A stretch of DNA of 64,000 bases from Lepidonotus clava (GCA_936440205.1 OW387148.1:18531961-18595960), one strand, 5' to 3'. Positions 22,012-33,740 are shown, numbered from the stretch's first letter. Notes: generated by a model not told the origin, from the sequence alone. Program-made: numbers and translations.

Positions 22012-23320
22012 CCAGCAAGGATACGAGGCTGCACAGTAAATGCTTGGGGTGGGGCGCGCTAGGGCACGTAAGGAAACGGGGCACCCCTTTTTGTGATGAA
22101 GTCGTTTTCGTGTCTCGATTCCGCAGGTGGAAGAGGACCAAGGGAACAACCAAATCGGCGCTACACAAAAAGGCTTTGGCCAAAAAGGACTGATCAACCT
22201 GGGGCCATTGAGTAGGGGCGGTGCGTTGACCACTACAGTAGGAGTGCAGGTCGTTAGGCTGTAGAGATTTGCTACCTAGCTGAAGATTGGTTCTCTTGCG
22301 GATGTAATATAGGTGGGAAATGCGGGGTTGGAACGAAAAACGGCGTTCGGGAGCCACGACGGCCCGAATGTCTAAAGTAGTCCCACGGAGCCGCTTTCCG
22401 GTCAGTTCGGAGGAACCACAGCGTGGAAAAGATGGTTGGATTACAACAGAAGACAGACCCGGTGGCAAGCTGGTGAAGACTTCTGAAGTAATGCCGACTT
22501 GGTAATACCGCTTTACAGCGTCCAGGAGACCGGAGGAGAGTAGATGCGGCACTCTCGGGAACGCCGGAGGAACGAACGGACGGCTGTAAAAGGCGAGGCC
22601 TGAAACGAGGACGGGCTTTAAAGTAGGTCGTAAAAGGAGTAAAAGAGGACAAAGAGAACGGGGCGGCGGCGAGGAGATGATAACGCCGAGCCCCTGTGTT
22701 CTCCGGGAAGTGTGCGGAAGCACTGTGAGGGCCAAGATGAAAAAGGCAAGAGAAGGCGACGAGGGATGAAAGGACCGAGGACGTCCGGTGGGGCAATAAA
22801 AGGCCTAGGAAAAACGCGTGGACGGGCGAAGGGCCGCGAGGTAAAAAGCAGGCGAGGCGGTGACCAGCGGCGGGCCCCGGGGACCGGAAAATAGTAGGGG
22901 GCGCCACCGTAGAAGTGGATGGTGAGTCTGACGCTAGGGGTCGCTAGTGCAGGCCACGCCCACTTCCGCCTGCGGCGGCTATAAAAGGCAGAGCGCTCGC
23001 CGGAGCAGGTCATTCTGGTCAGCCGATCAGGATTCATCGAATCGCAGACGAGCAGACTGAGCTAAGGAGAAGAAAACAAGAGGAAAAGCAGAGAAGCGAG
23101 ACGAGCAGCATCACCACGAGACAAAAACGGAAACGGCTGACGGGACGAGCTTCAGGATTGGAACGAGCCCCGAAAGCCCGGAAAACAGACACGATGAGCG
23201 GACAGTGCTGGGAAGGACATTGTCACGGAAAGGAGTTTAAGCACTTGGTCAAGCATATTAAAGGCCGCGAAAGGAGTACGGAAGGAAGACACCGAGTCGC
23301 CGCGAAGCGCGAGCCGGGCC
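22012..23320 (+). other. Element B spacer between pol and the third frame, with TATA/initiator-like sequence
   Basis: Purine-rich and GC-rich, with no long frame. A TATA box (TATAAAAG, 22980-22987) is followed 30 bp later by TCATTC (23010-23015), a good match to the animal initiator with A+1 at 23012. A short Cys/His-rich frame (23194-23385, start MSGQCWEGHCHGKEFKH) lies just before the third frame; the Cys and His spacing is loosely zinc-finger-like. A separate subgenomic transcript is inference. Confidence 0.5.
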
Positions 23321-25165
23321 GTGGTCAACCCGAAGCCACTCCTGACACCAGACCAAATATCAGGGTTAGTACAAAGCCGAATTAAGAAGTTAAACGCCCA
23401 GGGAGAACCACGGGAACCGAGAGGACGAGGACTCCCAGGCAGAGGAAAAGGACGGACATCCACACCCACCCCGAAGCCGGGTTGCTCAGGAATACCACCG
23501 GGGGCTGAGGTGGTGGAAGTAGTGAGTTCGTCCGACGACCAACGACCGAAAGTCAAAGAGGAAGAGGAGCCGCTCGCTTTCAAGAGGCCCCCGACGCAGG
23601 GATGCCCGGCGGAGGAGCCGTCGCGAAAGAAGAAGTGGAAAAAGGTCAAGAAAGTCCCGAGAGAATTGGAGGAGGGAACGAGTTCGGACCAGTCGGAGTC
23701 AGGCAGGAGTATGTCGGCCCGAAGCGATCGGTCTTTGATTATCGCTGAGTCTAGTAGCACGGGAGAGCTGGGACCATCGCAGCCTGAGACCTCGACAGGA
23801 GTCAGACGGACCACGGGACTAGAACCACCTTGTAGCGACGCACAATTTACTATGATGACAGTTCATAAGAAATCAGTGATATACGAATCACGACACCCGA
23901 GGTACCCCGGGTATCTAAAAGGAACAATGAACCGGGAGGGATCGTTCAGGGGTTACCACGAGGCGAGATCCGACCGGGAGCTGGAGGACAGCATTCGGGA
24001 AGCACAGGGAGGCCGGCTGGTGGAAAGAGAAGCATTGTACCTAGGGAGGTTTCTACGCGAGATGGCAGAAAGGCAGGGACTCAAACCGTCGGGGCGAGTG
24101 GAGAAAGTAAAGTATGTTCGGCATGCGGCCAGGCCGGAGGACACGGCGTCGACGGCCTCGACACAGCCGCTGTTCTCTACCCCTACCCCGACGAAAGCAG
24201 ATTCACCCCTGGAGAAGATGGTATGTAAGCAGCCGATAGTGCCGCCCCCAGGATTGAAACGAATGAGAGACATTACGGTAGCACCAGACACGCCAGAGAC
24301 ACGGGCGGCGGTTGACAACCTGACTCGAGCCAGTTTGGGGAGCTCGTTTTTCGGGTCGCAAGGATCGGAGGAGACCCCGGGACCACCGTCGCCCGAACGT
24401 ATGGGATCGCCGCCAGGACCGGATACCCCACTCAAGGACGAGGATAAACACGGGCGGGCGCTACAACCGCGGGTTGTGATACACAGATTACAAATACCGG
24501 CTGCCCAGTCCATGGACGCGGAGGTGGAAGACTCAGAGGACATGGAGTTGGGGCAGGCCGAGACCAGAGGATACGAGCCGGAGAAACAAGAATTGGACGA
24601 GTCGGGAGCGGATTCAGTGTTCGGGTCTATAGGAACGGAGATACCGACGGCAGGACCATCTAGGGAAACACCGAGACTCAAGTTATTACGGACACAGGCC
24701 ATTCACCAGGTCTTACAGGGAAACTTTCCGGTGACGGCGCGAGCGGTACGAGACTGGGACGCGGAAAAGGCCATTTGGGTGCAACTGACGTGGCCCCCGA
24801 GGGAGGTGCGAGGAATGACGGCCAAGACAAGAGCAATGGCTTCGGCGTCTATGGCGTTCCTGATGGCACTAGAAACGGGCCGCAAGCCAGAGACATTTGA
24901 AGAAGCGATGGCGCAGTTCCCGACGGCGGCACTGGGGCCGTTGACCAGGGAGTTCCCGGGGGTCGACCAGCTAGTTAACGAACACAACCGGACCGTCCAA
25001 TTGGCTCAGACCCTAGTGATGCACAAAAACGAGGATCAACTGGATGACTTGTTGAAGGCGACAAGAGAGGCGGAAAAACAGAGCGGAATGGTGGATCAGC
25101 TTCTCGAGCTCCCCGCTAGGGAGGAGAGACTGTTGCTGCCGATCCGGCGCCAAGAAGAAGGGTGA
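23321..25165 (+). CDS. Element B third frame, function unknown
   Basis: Open frame of 614 codons downstream of pol, unlike any retroelement protein I recognise. The N-terminal 100 residues are basic and Pro/Gly-rich, then comes an acidic patch (VKEEEEP) and a lysine-rich cluster (SRKKKWKKVKKVPRE) that could be a nuclear signal. The middle is Ser/Thr/Pro/Glu-rich and probably disordered. Residues 470-614 are more ordered and helical (AIWVQLTWPPREVRG, FLMALETGRKPETFEEAM, NRTVQLAQTLVMH). There is no signal peptide and no membrane segment, so it does not look like an env. Third frames after pol occur in some Gypsy and errantivirus-like lineages, usually as env; here the role is unknown. Confidence 0.7.
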   Translation: MVNPKPLLTPDQISGLVQSRIKKLNAQGEPREPRGRGLPGRGKGRTSTPTPKPGCSGIPPGAEVVEVVSSSDDQRPKVKEEEEPLAFKRPPTQGCPAEEPSRKKKWKKVKKVPRELEEGTSSDQSESGRSMSARSDRSLIIAESSSTGELGPSQPETSTGVRRTTGLEPPCSDAQFTMMTVHKKSVIYESRHPRYPGYLKGTMNREGSFRGYHEARSDRELEDSIREAQGGRLVEREALYLGRFLREMAERQGLKPSGRVEKVKYVRHAARPEDTASTASTQPLFSTPTPTKADSPLEKMVCKQPIVPPPGLKRMRDITVAPDTPETRAAVDNLTRASLGSSFFGSQGSEETPGPPSPERMGSPPGPDTPLKDEDKHGRALQPRVVIHRLQIPAAQSMDAEVEDSEDMELGQAETRGYEPEKQELDESGADSVFGSIGTEIPTAGPSRETPRLKLLRTQAIHQVLQGNFPVTARAVRDWDAEKAIWVQLTWPPREVRGMTAKTRAMASASMAFLMALETGRKPETFEEAMAQFPTAALGPLTREFPGVDQLVNEHNRTVQLAQTLVMHKNEDQLDDLLKATREAEKQSGMVDQLLELPAREERLLLPIRRQEEG

Positions 25166-27749
25166 AGTAGATGCTGCTCGAGGTCTTGCACGGAAGAAAA
25201 ACAGCGCGACGGAACCAGAGGCGGAAGATGGCGCGTCGCGAGTCGGGTGGGGAGGGATTACGGGGCGTTGGCTCCTCACCCATAGTGTCAAACCCCCAGG
25301 GAGAGAACCGGGCCGAGGCGGAGGTACCTGAGCCGCACAGGAGGCCGAAGCCTGGATAAAAGACTCTCCTGAAGACCGCTGGACGGGCCCGAAAACTTTA
25401 CTTAAACTCATCGGGAACGGACTGGCGGGCTCGAACATTCTTATCTTAATTTATTCTTATTAGTTTCTTTATGGGAATCTTCTTGCGGAAGTGAACGAAA
25501 CCACATGTGTTAGGAGGTGTTGAGTGTAATCAGCGAGCTGGAGGGTCCATGACTGGAATGAACTTACCAAGCCTGCGGGGCGAATACGGGACGGAAGGAG
25601 GCGCTAGGAGGAAAAACAAGTTTGTAGCTGTTCCTCTTCTTCCCTGGAGCCCGCTGCGTTGGTTGGGACCGAGCAGGTGGAACGGGATCGTCCGGTCGCG
25701 GAAATGGATAGCGGGCCGGGCGGCCCGGGAGCGAGAGTGAAAGTTGGGAGGCGGAATCGAAGAAAGGAAATCAGAATGGACGGATAGTGTTGTCATTGTA
25801 GTCTTTGAGTCGACGGTCGTGCCGGGGTAAATAAGGTACCGGTGGGCCGGCGACTCGCCGCTGGAGGAAAGGCTGGCGCGGGCCAAGACTGAAAACCCTT
25901 CTCCCGCGCTGCCTTGAGCGATCTGGAGGCGAGGAAGAGACGACCTCTGTCCTCTAGCGGCACTTCTACTTCCTGCAACTTTGTCTTCTTGATTTTGGAT
26001 GGATCGATCAGAATGTGGATGAACCCGGATTCATGTACCATCATCTTCTGAGTTTCCTTGTCTTCAGCCTCTTACCGCATACGAAGAGCGGCAAAATGGA
26101 ATTTTTCGACCTGAATGCTGGTTTTATCGTGCCAGAGTTGATGCAGCGAGTCGTGAAAGGATTGCGGCGAGTCGTAGATGTCTCCCGGAGGACCAAGGCA
26201 CGAGCAGGGACGATAACTTAGGGGCCCTGGCTCGTGACCGACCGTAATATATAGTAAAAGCAATACATGAACGAGAAACGAAAATTAATAGACTTACTAA
26301 AACTTATATTAATCTCTTACCTGCAGTAACGACAGAGACTCCTTCCATGTCGTATTTCCTGATGTCTTCTTCTCGAGGAACGAAACAAAATAGTCTTTGA
26401 AACATATAGGGAAGTAATCTTTGCAATATACAGGGAGGTGGTGCTTGGAACGTCGGCCGCGGATGCCTCGATAGACACATCAAGAGGTCTGCAGAGAGCG
26501 ACGAGGAGCGACCCTTCTTGGAGTTCGACATCGGATGAGTTCTCTATATATGCTATTTTATTGAGAATGGGCCCGTTCCGGATCTCAGAGGTTGACGTTG
26601 GGTGCAGGTCCCAGTTGATGTCGTCCATCTTCACTTTCTACGGCTTCTTCTTCTCCTTCTCACTAATATCTTCAACTTACCAACTTCGAACCGTCGTACC
26701 TAGGAGCAGCCCGGAACGGCTCGGAGCTGTTGTCTCGGCGTTCGTCATAGGCATAGTGGCTCCATGCAATGTGACATGGCACCGTGGACGACTGTGGCCT
26801 TACTCCAAAATCAAACCAGACCGGATCTTAAACTTACTTCTATTAACGAACTATTTGTTGGTATTACAGTCTCACGAAAATCGTCTAAAAGCACGGTCCT
26901 CCGGGAGGACGAAGAGAAAAACTTAGTAAACAGAGCGAGGCCCGAGAGCCTAGGAAACGAACGAGGGCCCGAGTGCCCGAAACAGGAATCCTCTTCTTAG
27001 GAAAATCATCTCATCAGTAGAACGAAGGAGCCTCCCTCTCGCCCCAAAGAGGACTGTCTTCCTGCCGTTGCTTACGGAGGGGGGGAGGGATGAGAGGCAC
27101 CGGCTCCTGTCATCAAAAAGAAACTTCATCAAAATTATCTTCTTAATCAGGTCTCCGTTCCGGTTGTTGTCATGCCACTTGGGCCCGGAACGGTGACGGA
27201 AATACTTTACTATGGTGGACTCTCTCCGACATCTCTTTCTGAAATCCTGAAATCTTCAAATGTGTCGACGTGGTCGAGGACGGAACATCTTGATGCTGGG
27301 TTAACCACGAGGACATGTGTCGTAAAAGTCAAACTTCAGTTCCTGTACGGAAAACGGACACTTCATCGATAATTAATGATTCTAATCTTCTCAGTCTCAC
27401 CTTCACCCGGACTCCATCTCAAAGCTTCACCGTGACAAGTAGCACGAAACCCGCGACGTCGTCTGCTGAAGCTTCCACTCTAAGCTTTAATGCATGAAGT
27501 TAAGTTCCTTTCCACATACAACGCCATCTTCTTCTTTGGGTACCTTGGCCTTTGGCTCGAACATGTTGTCCTTGCCAAACGTGAAAAAGTCACTGGAGGG
27601 CTCTGAATGCCGAGGCGACCGAGGGTGCGAAGTCCAAAAAGAACATTCTATCCACAAAAACTTCAGTCTTTCTTCTTCAACTCATCCTTAAAATCATCAT
27701 CATCACCTAAGAGAACGCAGAGAAGAGTAATAGTTACGGAAGAACGAGG
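25166..27749 (+). other. Element B 3' non-coding region, first part
   Basis: About 2.6 kb with only short frames on either strand. The longest plus-strand one (26438-26926, 162 codons) has hydrophobic stretches but no recognisable domain. Base composition shifts from GC-rich purine (to 26000) to mixed. I see no gene that can be supported. Confidence 0.5.
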
Positions 27750-28152
27750 GGTCACGACCGACCGGGTAGGAGAATCACGACCGATTCTCTACCCAAAAAC
27801 AACGGAGAACGTCTGAACGACGGTAGAACGGATCGAGGGTCGAGAGGACTAAGGGTCACGACCGGCCCTGGCCTCTGGGTGGGAGAGTCGCGACCGATTC
27901 TCCACCCGAACTAGGGGAGAACGTCTGGACGACGGAAAACGAAGGGAACGGGGGCACTGCGGGTCACGACCGACCCATGGCCCCGGGCAGGAGGACCACG
28001 ACCGGTCCCTCTGTCCTAATGAGGGTAAAAAGGCGAGGAAAAACGCACCGAGCGGCTAAGTAAATAGAGCCCAGAGGAGAGGAGCGGGGGCGACGGGGTC
28101 ACGACCGATCCCCAGTCCCAGGTGGGAGAGCCACGACCGGCTCGCTCATCCT
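27750..28152 (+). repeat. Tandem array of four double hairpins with (A/G)CGACC loops
   Basis: Four imperfect units (27750-27794, 27853-27907, 27961-28016, 28095-28152), each a short hairpin A and a longer hairpin B. All eight have a 6-nt loop ACGACC (GCGACC once), closed by a C-G pair. A stems are 4-6 bp. B stems are about 10-12 bp with an unpaired G at the same place in units 1-3. The stems differ between units but keep pairing: B closes GAATC/GATTC, GAGTC/GATTC, GGACC/GGTCC, and GAGCC/GGCTC. That is the signature of selected RNA (or single-stranded DNA) structure. It lies about 350 bp before the 3' LTR. Confidence 0.75.
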
Positions 28153-28504
28153 AAAGACGGAAAAAAAAGAGGAGGTCCTAATAGATCCAGGATAGAGAAC
28201 TCTGACGAAGATAAAAAGAGACTAAGATATATAAAAACGAATTATATGAACTTTCATTAAGAAGAGAGAAAAACGAAGAGAGAAAAACGAAGAAAGAAGA
28301 GAAATAATAATTAGCCGGATAGGCCCCGGGGGCCCTCCGAAGTAGACCGGGGAGGACAGAGGGTGACACCTCCTCCTCTACCGATAAGGAGCGTAGGATT
28401 GAAATGTTTCTGGTTCTAGAGTATGTTCTGTTGTCGTTGCTGTATGAACTGTGTTGAAATTTTGTATAACGTGTTTTCCCACCTTTCAAGAAGGTGCGGG
28501 AGGG

Positions 28505-29458
28505 TGTGATGAACGGCTATTCAGCCAAAATACATAGAGGTTAAAATAATAGAAATAAGGTAATAATAGAAATAGATGTAAAGAACGAATATGTAAAGAA
28601 CGAAGAACGAAATAGATGTAAAGAACGAATATGTAAAGAACGAATAACGAATATGTAAAGAACGAATAACGAATATGTAAAGAACGAATAACGAAAACGT
28701 AATGGAACGAAACCCGGAAATATGTAAACCGGAAGTGAAATGTAAACCGGAAACGGAATATATAAACCGGAAGTGACGTCAGTTGTAGGTCACGTGACCG
28801 AAGGCAGCCAATCAGGGCTGACCTCTCTAGTATATAAAGGGGCGGTGAGGCCCGAATAAACAGAGTTCTTTAACAGTTCTCCTGGTGTCCAGACGTGTCC
28901 TCTTTCCTGAAACAACCGCTAAAGATGAGCCGAACAGAGTAATTAAGCCGAAGTTAGGACAAAACAGTCGAAGTTCGAGATAGGTAGTAGAAACATAGGG
29001 TAAGGGGCCCGATGGCCCGAAGAACGAGGAACGAGGGAACGGAGTAGGGCACGAAGGCCCGAAGTAGTACCGGAAACCGAGGCGTAGTATGGTGCGAAGA
29101 CATGGGGAGCGGAACGAGGGAGCGAAGTCCGCGGGGACGAGGGCGCGGCATGCTCGGCCCCACGCTACCAAATAATAGGCGACCGTTGGCCCGTCGCCCC
29201 CGCGGACCGGAACTCAGGGGTGGACCGCCCCCCGGCCGACCCGTACCCCTGCCATAATTTCCCTCCCCCGCAGTCCTCCGTCGACATCGAGTGCCGATTC
29301 CCGATCGATTCGCTCAGCCCCCCCTCGTGCGCGAGGCACGACTCTAGAAACACATCTCGGTTCTTGGCCCGGATTCCCCGTCCGCCCCGAGACCCGAACA
29401 ACCCCCACGTTCCTCTGTTGTAAGAATCGGCAACCCCGACTTACCAGAGAACGTCACA
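28505..29458 (+). repeat. Element B 3' LTR
   Basis: Same length as the 5' LTR and the same sequence apart from about four substitutions, all seen in its last 300 bp. Preceded by the purine-rich AAGAAGGTGCGGGAGGG, a likely polypurine tract. Confidence 0.95.
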
Positions 29459-29869
29459 ACATCAACATCGGCATTAGGCTTACCCTCCGGGGCAACAACA
29501 GCTCCTTTAATCACCTGGTTCTGAGAGGCAGGGCAATGGTGAAGGTATAGGAGTTCGAATCCTAATATAGTAGATTAGTGCACGAGAAAAATGATAAGCA
29601 GAGGTTAGTCATACCATTTCATACCAAATATATATGCCCATGCACACGAAATACCATTCTACTAAGGTCGTCCGGGGAAGCGTAAACATAATCTTCCCTT
29701 CAAAGCCTTCTAGGGTCGGCTAGTTTTGCGCATCAATTATGGATTGATCCAGTTAGTAGGTCACAAAGCGGTAATAGGAAAAGCTGTTCACATTTCAAAA
29801 AAGTGCTTCCGACTTCGCTTTTCCATTTAAGGGACTAATTATGCTTCTTTATATTAACACTATAATAGG

Positions 29870-30900
29870 GCCTACATGTTTATCCTATATGTAAAAGACA
29901 TTTCTTCCTATATACGCCTAGTTTAAAAAGGGACCTACAGGCTTACAAGTAGGGTTTGAGTGCATTAATTCAGAGCCAAGATTGGAGAAGGCACTCCAAG
30001 TTCATGCCAGCTCCCTCTGCCCCACGTGTGCGGCTAATACGTGACATGCACATTGGGGACATAACACCCCTCATACGCCTTTACCCTTATCATATAAATA
30101 AGGCCGCTGCTTACGGCGATCCCACTACACATCCATCTGTCAGCTGACAACCAGCCTCTCCAGGCACGCAATGCGCATGCCCTGGCCACTAGCGCCCCCA
30201 CTTAACGGCCACAAGAACTAGGGGGAGGGGAAAAAGACCGACCGTCCGCTAAACGCCGGGGCCGGGGTAGGGCTAATTGAAACGAATGGAGGCAGAAAGC
30301 TAGTGATATTTGGCAGAATTGCAATCATTGGAGCGGCCGGGGAAAGGCAATGGAGCCAGGAAGGCCTGGTAGGGCGGGTAATCTACGTTTTAGTTACCTT
30401 AAAAGAGGTGGTTAACATCTGGGAAAGAAGATTGACAACTGTGAAGAAAACAGTCTAGCTTTTACAATCAGAATGAAAACAGCCATGGCACCTTTTTGTA
30501 AGTAGGTGGTGGAATCCTAGGGAGGTAGTGACCACTCAAAGACAAAGATGTAGAAAACCTCTTCATTTGACCTGAAGATTGGTCGGCAATTAAACTTTGA
30601 CCTGAGGTCTGCCTGCACTGTTCTCTTGCTGTTTTTAACGGGGGATAGTCCACTGATTAGGTGCCCGGTCAAAGTAAGATGTAATAACGAACAAGAGGAC
30701 AGAACGATACAGGCTTCATGGGCTTCAGCTATTTGGACCTTTGATTATGGCACGGTTTGAGTTTGGAGTCCCTTCCCCAATCTTGACTCCGAATTAATGC
30801 ACTCAAAACCCACTTGTAAGCTTGTAGGTCCCATTTAAACTAGGCGTAGGAAGACATAACGTCCTTTATGTATAGGTGAGTTATAAGGATTTATGTATAG
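29870..30900. mobile_element. Candidate DNA transposon with long inverted repeats
   Basis: About 100-bp arms at 29904-30006 and 30754-30852, roughly 88% alike by eye (for example GGGACCTACA(G/A)GCTTACAAGT and TTTGAGTGCATTAATTC). Weaker similarity extends outward on both sides. The 750-bp interior has no transposase frame. Target duplication not resolved. Confidence 0.6.
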
Positions 30901-30915
30901 GTGAGTTATAAGGAT
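30866..30915 (+). repeat. Perfect 25-bp tandem duplication
   Basis: TTATGTATAGGTGAGTTATA plus AGGAT occurs twice in a row at the outer edge of the right inverted-repeat arm. Confidence 0.9.
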
Positions 30916-32524
30916 GAACAATTGGATTACCCCTGCACGGAATTGTGCCCAAATGATCAACTGGGTGGCACCGGAAACCAGTTATGTATACTGAAAACTG
31001 CCCAGTGTAAAATAACGTCGTAAAAAAAAAGTTATGTGGTTTTTACAACTAGGATATAAAGCTGGAGCAAACTTGTAAGGCCAGCCTATTGAACAGTTCA
31101 AGACCACATGCATAGATGACTTATTTCTTAACATCTGCTACTGTCATAATGAGATCGCCGTGCGCCATTTATGCACTCCTTTGGAGCCTAGAAAAGCAAG
31201 AGAACAGAAATATTTGAAACGGCATTCACGAAAGGTTCACTCTAAGTCAACAACGTTTAGGCCTATATGGAGAATGGCTAGTAAGCCATCGGGTGGCTTC
31301 GGACGGCGTGGTTAGATTGTGCAGCCACCCTGTGGTTAATTAGACCTATCGTCATGCTGTAGTCAATGTACTTGTATGAAGTGATCAGTGTTGGCAACCT
31401 GCAGGTCGAGCTGCTGACTATATTGATTCGCCATCTCTGTTCCAGCCTTAGAATCCTTAATGAATAAAAGTAGAATAGGTTTGTTAGGCCTTGGAAGTTT
31501 TAACTGGCCTTCTTCTAACGCACATAAGACAACTTTCGGCATTAGGGATAGATACAGGAGGTTGAGGCCTATATAATATGTTTTAACCTTTGATGTGACA
31601 ATCTGAAAAACGAAAAATACAAAACGTATTTTTTTATTGCGGTAAATAGTTAAAAGGGATTATATAACCATGCGTTGACATATCCTCCTTATGACCTTCT
31701 GATTGGTATCAAAGCTTACCTATATATTAGATTTGATTTATTTCAATATCATTTTAGGATAAGATATATATGTGCAAGTACAAAATAACCTATGAACACT
31801 TCGTAATACCGTTTAAGAAAGCCGTGATATCATGTAACGTCGACATTTGAGCTGTTGAGTTTAGGCGGATAGTATAAATCATACTTTCAATGCACGTCGA
31901 AATGCACTCTCGGCACGTCGATAAATAATTCTGACATATAGAAATAAAACCCCATAGATCAAGACACTACTGGACAACCTAAACATGCAATGTGCATTGC
32001 AGCAAGTCTTTTACCAAAGAAAAAGCCACACAATTGCATGCATGCCCTAGTACCACATTGCACCACAGTATATGAGGTCGCACACACCCTTTAATCTCGA
32101 CAAGTCACATGTTCCAAGAAGGGAAGTGAAAATCTCTCCGCCCGGCTGCGTCTTGGTCCATGCCGTCAGAGGCAGGGCATGTGACGTTAATTGATATTGA
32201 AGGTTGCATTATGTAAATGGGTAACGGCAGCCGTTACAAGCGTCAAGGAAACCGTTTCCCTGGGCGAAAGGCGAGCCCACGTGGCATCGGGTGGCTGATG
32301 GCTGGAGACAAGCGCCCGGTGGAGACGGCATCGACTCGGCACCGCTCCGAGCAGCTCGGCCCGGTCTGATGACGGCTTCAGGTTGTCCCCAGCATTTCAT
32401 CGGGCGTTTTGCATGATTTGTTTTTATTTACTGTTTTGGTTCTGTTTCCGCACTGCGCATTGGAAATTGTAGTCAAGTGGTTGTATGTTGTTTCCCCCCA
32501 AATATGGACATCGCCTTCTTAGAA
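30916..32524. other. Intergenic, nothing recognised
   Basis: AT-rich except a GC-rich patch at 32140-32400 that includes a 63-codon chance frame on the minus strand. Confidence 0.5.
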
Positions 32525-33389
32525 ATTATTTCCATTGCTTGTTTTTACTTCAATTCAGACACCCCTTGATCCGGCGTTCAAATCTATAGTTGTGTAGTGT
32601 TAAAACTTCGGGTATCGTATACTTCGGAAATACATGGGATTAGGTCCGAAATTATTTTTATTGCATGTGTGATGAATGTCTATTCATCAGGTGTCAAAGC
32701 GAGAATGTGAAAGATGAAATGATGCGATAGATTTAAGTACATTTTGTAACGGGACCGAAACCCAAAACCCAAAACCCAAAACCTGAGAAATAATGTAAAC
32801 CGGAAATGACGTCAGTATGGCCACCTGACGTCACTATGAGTATGACCACGTGACACGAAATAGAGTTGACTGCTAAGGTATAAAAGGGGCGGTGAGGCCC
32901 GAAAATAAAGAGTTCCTTCATAGTACTCCTGGTGTTCACACGTGTCTTCTTCCTCTAGCAGCCCCTTATGAGGGATCCCACTCAATAAGATGGTCCTATA
33001 TGGACTAAGTAACCAGAAAGTAGAAGTAATATTGGAAAAGTTATAGGAAACTTAGACGTAAAATAGTATGGGGTCCCAAGGCCCGAAGGACCGAGAAGCA
33101 TAGTCCGAAGGCCCAAAACAACCCAACCGACAGCCCGAGGACGGAAGACCGTCCAGGTGCAGAAGCCCGAACACTGCGCGAAAAAACACCTTTACAGACC
33201 TTTACTAGTGCACTAAATGTCATGTAAAGATGCAGATTTTGAAGGGTGACCTTTCCCAAGGCAATTCTTGACCTTTACATTCATTAAAGGTAATACCTTT
33301 AGCTATATTCAGTAAAGGTCATGGAGAGGTCATGGATAAAAGTGACCTTTTCCTAGGCCTTTACTGAATTTTGGAAAGGTCACCTCTCC

Positions 33390-33740
33390 TTGTACCTAAA
33401 TGTGTAGTAAACGTCATGGAAAAGATGATCTTTCCCAAAACCTTTACTAAATTTGGAAAGGTCACCTTTCCTTTTCCTAAAATGTGTAGTAAATGTCATG
33501 GAAAAGATGATCATTCCCAATGCCTTTACTGAATTTTGGAAAGGTCACCCTTCCATATACATAAGTATGTTGTTAATGCCATGGAAACTATGATCTTTCC
33601 CAACCCCTTTATTGAATTTGGAAAGGTCACCTTTCTGTTTCCTAAAATGTGTAGTAAATGTCATGGATCAGATGACCTTTCCCAACACATTTACTGAATT
33701 TTGGAAAGGTCACCTTTCCTAGTCCTAAAATATGTAGTAA
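33390..33740. repeat. About 82-bp tandem repeats inside the CACTA-like element
   Basis: Four to five imperfect units, each with the order TGTAGTAAATGTCATGGA, GATGATCTTTCCCAA, CCTTTACTGAATTTTGG, AAAGGTCACCTTTCC. The last word is itself nearly palindromic. CACTA transposases are known to bind subterminal repeats; use here is inference. Confidence 0.8.

Larger units (their letters stand above)
16447..29458 (+). mobile_element. Element B: 13-kb Ty3/Gypsy LTR retrotransposon copy
   Basis: 13,012 bp bounded by two 954-bp LTRs (16447-17400, 28505-29458) with TGTGA...TCACA ends and a 4-bp duplication ACAT (16443-16446, 29459-29462). By eye the LTRs differ at about four positions, so the insertion is young. 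The primer site TGGTGGCAGCGGTGG at 17402-17416 is complementary to the 3' end of tRNA-Leu(AAG/TAG). Layout: gag 17477-18427, pol 18346-22011, a spacer of about 1 kb, a third frame 23321-25165, about 3.3 kb of 3' non-coding DNA with a structured repeat array (27750-28152), and a purine tract before the 3' LTR. It looks whole. At 13 kb it is more than twice the usual Gypsy length, owing to everything after pol. Clade not determined. Confidence 0.96.

Noticed and set aside
18397-22907. Many long minus-strand frames across element B
   Set aside because: Shadows of the GC-rich pol frame; none has a recognisable domain.
26438-26926. 162-codon frame with hydrophobic stretches in element B as a possible env
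   Set aside because: No signal peptide, no cleavage site, no Cys pattern; the frame is no longer than chance allows in this region.
29521-29575. tRNA-like B box (AGTTCGAATCC) just after element B
   Set aside because: No matching A box or cloverleaf in the right place; at most a decayed SINE end.
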